Made by a program: the position numbers and the translations under genes. Positions 59,384 to 64,000 of a stretch of DNA of 64,000 nt are shown piece by piece. The notes below the pieces were generated by a model. That model was not told the origin of the DNA and made no database searches. It saw only the letters and a list, made by a program, of their open reading frames with translations. Origin of the DNA: Bacillus cereus G9842 (GTDB lineage: Bacteria > Bacillota > Bacilli > Bacillales > Bacillaceae_G). Location: contig NC_011772.1 in assembly GCF_000021305.1 (NCBI RefSeq), forward strand, positions 2,394,001 to 2,458,000. Reading direction: 5' to 3'. The stretch's first letter is position 1; the number at the start of each line of letters is the position of its first letter.

Positions 59384-60363
59384 TAAGGTTGTTTATACGT
59401 GATCATATACCAGTTATTTGCTTTACCATAATTCAACTACTAGCTATATTTCTCGTATATTGGTTTGATGGGCATAATCATATTACAACGGCGTTATACG
59501 CAATGTTTCTAGGTGTTTTCTTTATGGGAAGTTATTTAGTATTTCGTTATTTTACACATCGTTCTTTTTATGAGCGCCTAGCAAACCCGATGCAATCTTT
59601 AGATGAATCTGTTCAAAAATCTGATTTTGCAGCTGTATCGGCTGCTCTTCAAGAACTACTTGAGGTGCAATATCGACATTATCAAAATCAGCTGCAAATA
59701 CAAGAGAGAAAAAATAATGACCATTTAACCTTTATGAATCAGTGGATCCATCAAATGAAAACACCTTTATCTGTAATAGAATTAATTACACAGGATGAAG
59801 TAGATTCACGTTTTGAAAGTATAAATGAGGAAACAGACCGATTAAAAAAGGGATTGGAAATGGCTCTATATGTCGCACGATTAGAAGCGTTCACACAAGA
59901 TTTTTATGTAGAAAGGTTACAACTACATAAAATAGTGAATGATTCGGTACATGAACATAAACGTTTCTTTATACGGAATTTTGTATATCCAGAGCTTGAA
60001 ATTGATAAGGACATTACTGTAGAAAGTGATGTGAAATGGTTAAAGTTTTTAATCGGACAAATACTATCGAATGCGATTAAGTATTCATCAGGTAGTAGAG
60101 AAAAGATTAAAATGAAAGCTTGTAAGGAAGGTAATACCGTTATACTTGAAATTGCTGATAATGGCGTAGGTATACCGAAGCAAGATTTACCAAGAGTATT
60201 CAAACCTTTCTTTACAGGAGAAAACGGTAGAGATTTTAAAGAATCAACAGGAATGGGGCTATATCTTGTATATGAAATTACAAAACAATTAGGACATAGT
60301 GTGGAAATCCATTCAGAAGTTGGTAAAGGTACGGTAGTGCGAGTAATATTTTTTAATGTGTAA
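59380..60363 (+). CDS. Intramembrane-sensing histidine kinase, BceS-like
   Basis: A 327-residue kinase with two closely spaced membrane helices (about 9-29 and 37-55) and almost no extracytoplasmic loop, the mark of BceS/GraS-type sensors that listen to an ABC transporter. The phosphoacceptor segment NQWIHQMKTPLSVIELIT is the BceS type; ATPase motifs are LSNAIKYSSGSREKI, DNGVGIPKQDLPRVF and GMGLYLVYEITKQLG. Partner regulator is just upstream; the expected BceAB-type transporter is absent, since a terminator and a LysR gene follow. Confidence 0.9.
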   Translation: MIRLFIRDHIPVICFTIIQLLAIFLVYWFDGHNHITTALYAMFLGVFFMGSYLVFRYFTHRSFYERLANPMQSLDESVQKSDFAAVSAALQELLEVQYRHYQNQLQIQERKNNDHLTFMNQWIHQMKTPLSVIELITQDEVDSRFESINEETDRLKKGLEMALYVARLEAFTQDFYVERLQLHKIVNDSVHEHKRFFIRNFVYPELEIDKDITVESDVKWLKFLIGQILSNAIKYSSGSREKIKMKACKEGNTVILEIADNGVGIPKQDLPRVFKPFFTGENGRDFKESTGMGLYLVYEITKQLGHSVEIHSEVGKGTVVRVIFFNV

Positions 60364-60371
60364 AAAGTAAT

Positions 60372-60416
60372 CAAGGCTAAAGAACTTTGGAGATAAGTTT
60401 TTTAGCCTTGTTTTGT
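60372..60416 (+). terminator. Terminator of the two-component operon
   Basis: A 10-bp stem CAAGGCTAAA / TTTAGCCTTG followed by TTTTGT. The rest of the 200-base gap holds no gene. Confidence 0.75.
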
Positions 60417-60564
60417 ACCCTTGATAACATTGGAGAATGAAATATTCTATAGATAAGAGAGGCAAAATGAACCCAATAAGAATAAATGTAAGACTACATA
60501 CATGAACCATTTTTTATAATAAAAATAGAATCTTATAGAAGTTGCGAATGATAGGAGGCTTGAA

Positions 60565-61461
60565 ATGGATATTCGTAAAATGAAATATTTCATAACGGTG
60601 GCAGAAGAATTAAACTTTAGTCGTGCAGCAGAGCGTCTTATGATGGCACAACCGCCTTTAAGTCAAGAAATTCGAAAATTGGAAGAAGAATTAGGAGTTC
60701 AACTTTTTCACCGGACAAAAAGGATGGTTGAGCTTACCGAGGCGGGGAAAGTCTTTTTAGAAGGTGCTAGGCAAACATTACTTCAAGTAGATAGAACGAT
60801 TAAAGAAACACAGCTTGCAGATGAAGGGAAAATCGGGCATTTAATCATCGGTTTTGTCGATTCTACAGAAACAGTTATAGGCATATTAAAAACATTTCGA
60901 GAACGTTTTCCAAAAATTCAGCTCATATTACGTGAGATGACAACAGACCAACAAATAAAAGCGCTTTACGAAAAACAAATTCATATTGGATTTATTCGTT
61001 CGGAGCAAAATAATGAAATATTATCTTCTGAAGTTTGTTCTGAAGAGTGTTTAAAGTTGGTTTTGCATGAAAATCACCCTTTCGTTTCGTTACCTAATAT
61101 TTCAATCAAATCATTAGTGGAGGAACCATTCATTTTATTTCCTCGTCATTTCGGTACAAATTTTTATGATTTAATTATTAGTTACTTTTGGAAATATGGG
61201 GTAAGTTTAAATATTGTTCAAGAAGCAGTTCAAATGCAAACGATTGTAAACTTAGTTGCAGCTGGAATGGGGATTTCTGTCGTTCCATCCTCGGTGGAAA
61301 GCTATAAAAAATCAGGAGTGATGTATAAAGATATTCTAGAAAATACACCGGAAATAAATTTATATGCTGGATGGAGGAAGGATGAAAAGTCTGTCGTGTT
61401 AAAGAACTTTTTAACAGTTGTTAGAGAGGTTTATATGACTTCCCACAGCCCATCTTTATAG
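60565..61461 (+). CDS. LysR-family transcriptional regulator
   Basis: A 298-residue LTTR. N-terminal helix-turn-helix MKYFITVAEELNFSRAAERL, MAQPPLSQEIRKLEEELGVQLFHRTKR is canonical; the ligand-binding domain includes GHLIIGFVDSTETVIGILKTFRERFP and a late AAGMGISVVPSSV. The specific group resembles CatR/BenM-like or CynR-like activators. It is convergent with the aldo/keto reductase, so it does not have the usual divergent target; its regulon is unknown. AGGAGG precedes the ATG. Confidence 0.9.
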   Translation: MDIRKMKYFITVAEELNFSRAAERLMMAQPPLSQEIRKLEEELGVQLFHRTKRMVELTEAGKVFLEGARQTLLQVDRTIKETQLADEGKIGHLIIGFVDSTETVIGILKTFRERFPKIQLILREMTTDQQIKALYEKQIHIGFIRSEQNNEILSSEVCSEECLKLVLHENHPFVSLPNISIKSLVEEPFILFPRHFGTNFYDLIISYFWKYGVSLNIVQEAVQMQTIVNLVAAGMGISVVPSSVESYKKSGVMYKDILENTPEINLYAGWRKDEKSVVLKNFLTVVREVYMTSHSPSL

Positions 61462-61476
61462 GATGGGCTGTGGGAA
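61440..61476. terminator. Strong GC-rich hairpin at the end of the LysR gene
   Basis: A perfect 15-bp stem (61440-61454, 61462-61476) spans the stop codon. There is no T run on either side, so it may be an mRNA-stabilising end or a weak terminator for the LysR gene and the convergent reductase. Confidence 0.55.
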
Positions 61477-61519
61477 GTTGGCAAGGGGTGTTTATTTATA
61501 GATAAAACTTACTCATGAT

Positions 61520-62509
61520 TCAACCTGTTTTACTAGTATCATACTCAGCGAAACCTTTTAATACACTGTCAATCTGATCCATAATTTCAGGTTGCAATTT
61601 AACACTAGAAGCAATTACATTTTCTCTTATTTGTTCCGGATTTGAAGCACCAATAATTGCAGAAGAAACAGCTGGATTTTGTAATACCCAAGCAACTGCG
61701 AGTTGAGATAAGGTAAGGTTAATTTCTTGTGCGATAGGTTTAATTTCCTGGATAGCGGTAAGCACATCATCACTCATCCAACGTTGCACGAGTTTGTCAA
61801 AAAACGGTTTTCCAGCATCGGAGTTAGCACGCGATTGATTCGGTAATGGTTTACCAGGTTGATATTTTCCTGTAAGAATACCTTGTGCAAGTGGCGACCA
61901 TACGATTTGGCCAAGTCCCTCACGTTGACATGTTGGAATCACATCAGTTTCAATAACTCGCCATAACATCGAATATTGAGGTTGGCTAGCGATAAATGGA
62001 ATGTTCAATTCGCGTGCAAGTGCTGCACCACGGGTAATTTGTTCTGATGTCCATTCGCTTACGCCTAAATAGAGAACCTTACCTTGTCTTACAAGATCTG
62101 AGAAAGCTAACATTGTTTCCTCAAGAGGAGTTGTTATATCAAATCTATGTGCATAATAAATATCGATATAGTCTGTCTGTAATCGTTTTAACGATGCATT
62201 ACAATTTTCTATAATATGTTTTCTTGATAATCCACGATCATTTTTTCCAGGACCGGTCGGATGGCATACTTTTGTACATAGTTCTATACTTTCTCGGCGT
62301 ATACCTTGCAAAGATCGGCCAAGTACTTCCTCAGCTATCGTGTCCGAATAAACATCAGCAGTATCGAACGTTGTAATTCCAACATCTAGTGCGGCTTTTA
62401 CACAATCATTTGCAGTATCTTCGTTTACTTTTCCACCATGGTTTATCCAGTTCCCGTATGCGATTTTACTTACTGTTAATCCACTGTTTCCTAGTTTACT
62501 AAATTCCAT
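61520..62509 (-). CDS. Aldo/keto reductase
   Basis: A 329-residue NADPH-dependent (beta/alpha)8 reductase of the YghZ/Kv-beta-like group. Catalytic positions: Asp and Tyr in FDTADVYSD, Lys in ELCTKVCHPTG and His in IYYAHRFD; the NADPH site at the end is SSAIIGASNPEQIRENV. It would reduce aldehydes or ketones; substrate unknown. GGGGTGG before the ATG is the ribosome-binding site. It is convergent with a LysR gene. Confidence 0.9.
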   Translation of the reverse strand: MEFSKLGNSGLTVSKIAYGNWINHGGKVNEDTANDCVKAALDVGITTFDTADVYSDTIAEEVLGRSLQGIRRESIELCTKVCHPTGPGKNDRGLSRKHIIENCNASLKRLQTDYIDIYYAHRFDITTPLEETMLAFSDLVRQGKVLYLGVSEWTSEQITRGAALARELNIPFIASQPQYSMLWRVIETDVIPTCQREGLGQIVWSPLAQGILTGKYQPGKPLPNQSRANSDAGKPFFDKLVQRWMSDDVLTAIQEIKPIAQEINLTLSQLAVAWVLQNPAVSSAIIGASNPEQIRENVIASSVKLQPEIMDQIDSVLKGFAEYDTSKTG

Positions 62510-62753
62510 TGTAGAACCACCCCTTAAAAATGATACCTTTATTATAAGAACTGAAATTTAGTATGTATAATATATGATTTATGATGAATTTATATAAAAT
62601 TTATATAAGAGGGAATGCTTACAATTTTATTGCTAGGGAAAGCTAAAGCAAGTAGTACAACAAATGTGGCTGATACTTGTTCGATATGAAGTGAAGAAAT
62701 AATGAATAGACCTTAAAAGAAAGCAATCTTTTTTAGCAGCACAAATAATTGTA
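62510..62753. other. Intergenic stretch
   Basis: About 240 A/T-rich bases between the divergent reductase and the ABC-F leader promoter. Nothing recognisable. Confidence 0.5.
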
Positions 62754-62783
62754 TTTACTCATACAGTACTATTATGGTACAAT
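62754..62783 (+). promoter_or_regulatory. Promoter of the ABC-F leader transcript
   Basis: TTTACT (62754-62759), 18 bases, TACAAT (62778-62783). It lies about 245 bases before the ABC-F start codon, giving an unusually long leader. Confidence 0.55.
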
Positions 62784-63027
62784 ATGGTTACTAATGAGGG
62801 AAAGGAATGATGGGTGGACGATGATTAACTAATCTTATTTTTAAATGTTGAAATTCAATAAATTTCAATTTCTAAAAAATAGGATTAGTCTGCCCGATTT
62901 CCATACAACGGTATTGCTATTTATGTTGCGTAATAGCTTATTTGGGTGTAAATATTTTAACGACTAATCCTGCCAAATTTATTTGGGAGGATTTTTTTAT
63001 TCTCCCTTAATGAAAGGGATCGGTATT
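62784..63027 (+). promoter_or_regulatory. Transcription-attenuation leader of the ABC-F gene
   Basis: Three ordered structures are visible. A long upstream hairpin (about 62826-62889) begins ACTAATC and ends GGATTAGT. The sequence AGGATTAGTC (62881-62890) can instead pair with GACTAATCCT (62962-62971). The latter is also the 5' arm of a terminator, AATCCTGCCAAAT / ATTTGGGAGGATT, followed by seven T (62966-62997). A 14-codon frame beginning MLRNSLF (62923-62967) has its stop codon inside the shared GACTAATCCT segment; a short frame also opens near 62794-62810 behind GAGGG/AAAGG. Ribosome stalling on such a leader peptide would decide between anti-terminator and terminator, as known for vmlR-type ABC-F genes. 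Confidence 0.65.
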
Positions 63028-64000
63028 ATGAAAGAACTATTAAAATTAAATGATGTTTATGTTGAAATAAAAGAAAATATGTTGTTAGAGAAAATGAATG
63101 TGACAGTAAAACAAGGGGATGTTATCGGATTAATTGGTAAAAACGGTGCTGGTAAATCAACGTTACTTCAATTAATAAATGGAAAGATTGAGCCTTCAAA
63201 AGGGATTGTTGAATGGCAGCAAATGAATATGACAACCGCATATGTTGAGCAAGAAATAGAATCTTTTATTAGTAACGATGTAATTGCAAAAGAAGCAGAA
63301 CTGCTTGCGAAATGGGGCGTGCCAACGAACGATTTTCATACTTTAAGTGGTGGTGAAAAGTTAAAAATTCGATTAGCAAAAGGATTTGCTAAAAATCCTA
63401 ATGTCTTAATATTAGACGAACCGACAAATCATTTAGATGAAATGAGTACGGAATTTCTCATTAAACAAATAAAAAATATGAAAGGTACAGTTATCGTTGT
63501 ATCGCATGATCGATATTTTTTAGATGTTGTCGCAACAAAAATATGGTCAATTGAGGACAAAAAATTAATTGACCATAGTGGTAATTATACAAGTTACATG
63601 AAAGCACGTGAGCAAAGAAGGAAGTCGCAGCAGCGAGAATATGAAAAGCAGCAAAAAAAGATAGAACAAGTAGAAACACATATAAAAGAATTAAGTTCAT
63701 GGTCACAAAAGGCACACGCGCAGTCTACAAAACAAGAAAGTTTTAAAGAGTTTTATCGTGTAAAAGCGAAACGAATGGATGCGCAAGTGAAGTCAAAAAG
63801 AAAACGTCTCGAAAAAGAGCTGGAGAAAACGAAAGTAGAACGTGTGAAAGAAGAGTATTCAATTGAGTTCTCTATTCAAGCGAGTAAAAAAGTAGGAAAA
63901 CGCTTTTTAGAAGTAAAGCAATTAAAAAAAGAATTTAATGGAAAAGCATTATTTGAAAACGTTAATTTTACAATTCAGCACGGTGAGAAAGTTGCAATTG
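63028..64000 (+). CDS. ABC-F antibiotic-resistance-type ATPase, partial
   Basis: The first 324 codons of an ABC-F protein; the gene runs off the window. ABC1 has Walker A GKNGAGKST (37-45), signature LSGGEKLKIRLAKG and Walker B VLILDEPTNHLDE, then the charged inter-domain linker (ARE-type, with repeated Arg/Lys/Gln) and the start of ABC2 (EVKQLKKEFNGKALFENVNF). ABC-F proteins of the Vml/Vga/Msr class bind the ribosome E site and dislodge lincosamide, streptogramin A, pleuromutilin or macrolide antibiotics. The long attenuator leader supports a drug-inducible resistance role rather than a housekeeping EttA-like one. The start ATG follows GAAAGGGATCGG. Confidence 0.88.
   Translation, partial: MKELLKLNDVYVEIKENMLLEKMNVTVKQGDVIGLIGKNGAGKSTLLQLINGKIEPSKGIVEWQQMNMTTAYVEQEIESFISNDVIAKEAELLAKWGVPTNDFHTLSGGEKLKIRLAKGFAKNPNVLILDEPTNHLDEMSTEFLIKQIKNMKGTVIVVSHDRYFLDVVATKIWSIEDKKLIDHSGNYTSYMKAREQRRKSQQREYEKQQKKIEQVETHIKELSSWSQKAHAQSTKQESFKEFYRVKAKRMDAQVKSKRKRLEKELEKTKVERVKEEYSIEFSIQASKKVGKRFLEVKQLKKEFNGKALFENVNFTIQHGEKVAI

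Overview
The window is low-GC Firmicute DNA and almost certainly comes from the Bacillus cereus group. The main reasons are several copies of the group-specific bcr1 repeat (TTTAT-flanked, about 155 bp), a BcpA-SrtD-BcpB sortase pilus locus with the YPKN pilin motif at K162 and LPVTG/IPNTG sorting signals, a class I lysyl-tRNA synthetase behind a T-box, and a second CwlJ-type spore hydrolase. No rRNA, tRNA, CRISPR array or prophage block was seen. Everything here is read by eye from sequence; no searches were run.

Layout. 1-8690: a YbgA-like gene, then a seven-gene leucine/isovalerate-type catabolic operon (acyl-CoA dehydrogenase, biotin carboxylase, biotin carrier, HMG-CoA lyase, enoyl-CoA hydratase, carboxyltransferase, acyl/acetoacetyl-CoA synthetase), equivalent to B. 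subtilis yngJ-yngE plus yngI. 8878-10323: an IS3-family element with a nonsense mutation in orfA, sitting in the loop of a 20-bp perfect palindrome, followed by a truncated bcr1. 10362-13805: small genes with sigma-K-like promoters, probably spore outer-layer proteins, mixed with a GNAT gene and gene remnants. 14138-17172: a VanRS-like two-component system beside a D,D-carboxypeptidase-fold protein that has lost all three catalytic motifs. 17365-21098: YqeK-like phosphatase, a DUF3885 gene split by bcr1, MTA/SAH nucleosidase and a double GNAT protein.

21274-31064 is a surface-protein region: an LPKTG-anchored thermolysin-family protease, an AraC-type regulator, then bcpA-srtD-bcpB, with a decayed bcr1 between srtD and bcpB. 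31220-46192 is an accessory stretch of stand-alone enzymes and regulators: a broken methyltransferase, an SRPBCC protein, an unusual UvrA-like ATPase, a MerR regulator with a 19-bp-spacer promoter, an SDR/HxlR pair, kinases, a VOC protein and an M3 peptidase. 46364-54726 holds further one-gene units and two pseudogenes: a lipoprotein gene hit by bcr1, and a hybrid of an alcohol dehydrogenase and an epimerase.

54862-64000: a zinc-ribbon protein, the T-box/LysRS1 unit, cwlJ, an acetamidase/formamidase, a BceRS-like two-component system without its transporter, a LysR regulator convergent with an aldo/keto reductase, and the start of an antibiotic-resistance-type ABC-F gene preceded by a transcription-attenuation leader.

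Two themes stand out. First, bcr1 behaves as a mobile element: two copies lie inside genes, and removing each one between its terminal TTTAT-type repeats restores the reading frame exactly. Second, gene decay is frequent: bcr1 insertions, nonsense changes, a one-base deletion, a deletion fusion and short gene stubs.
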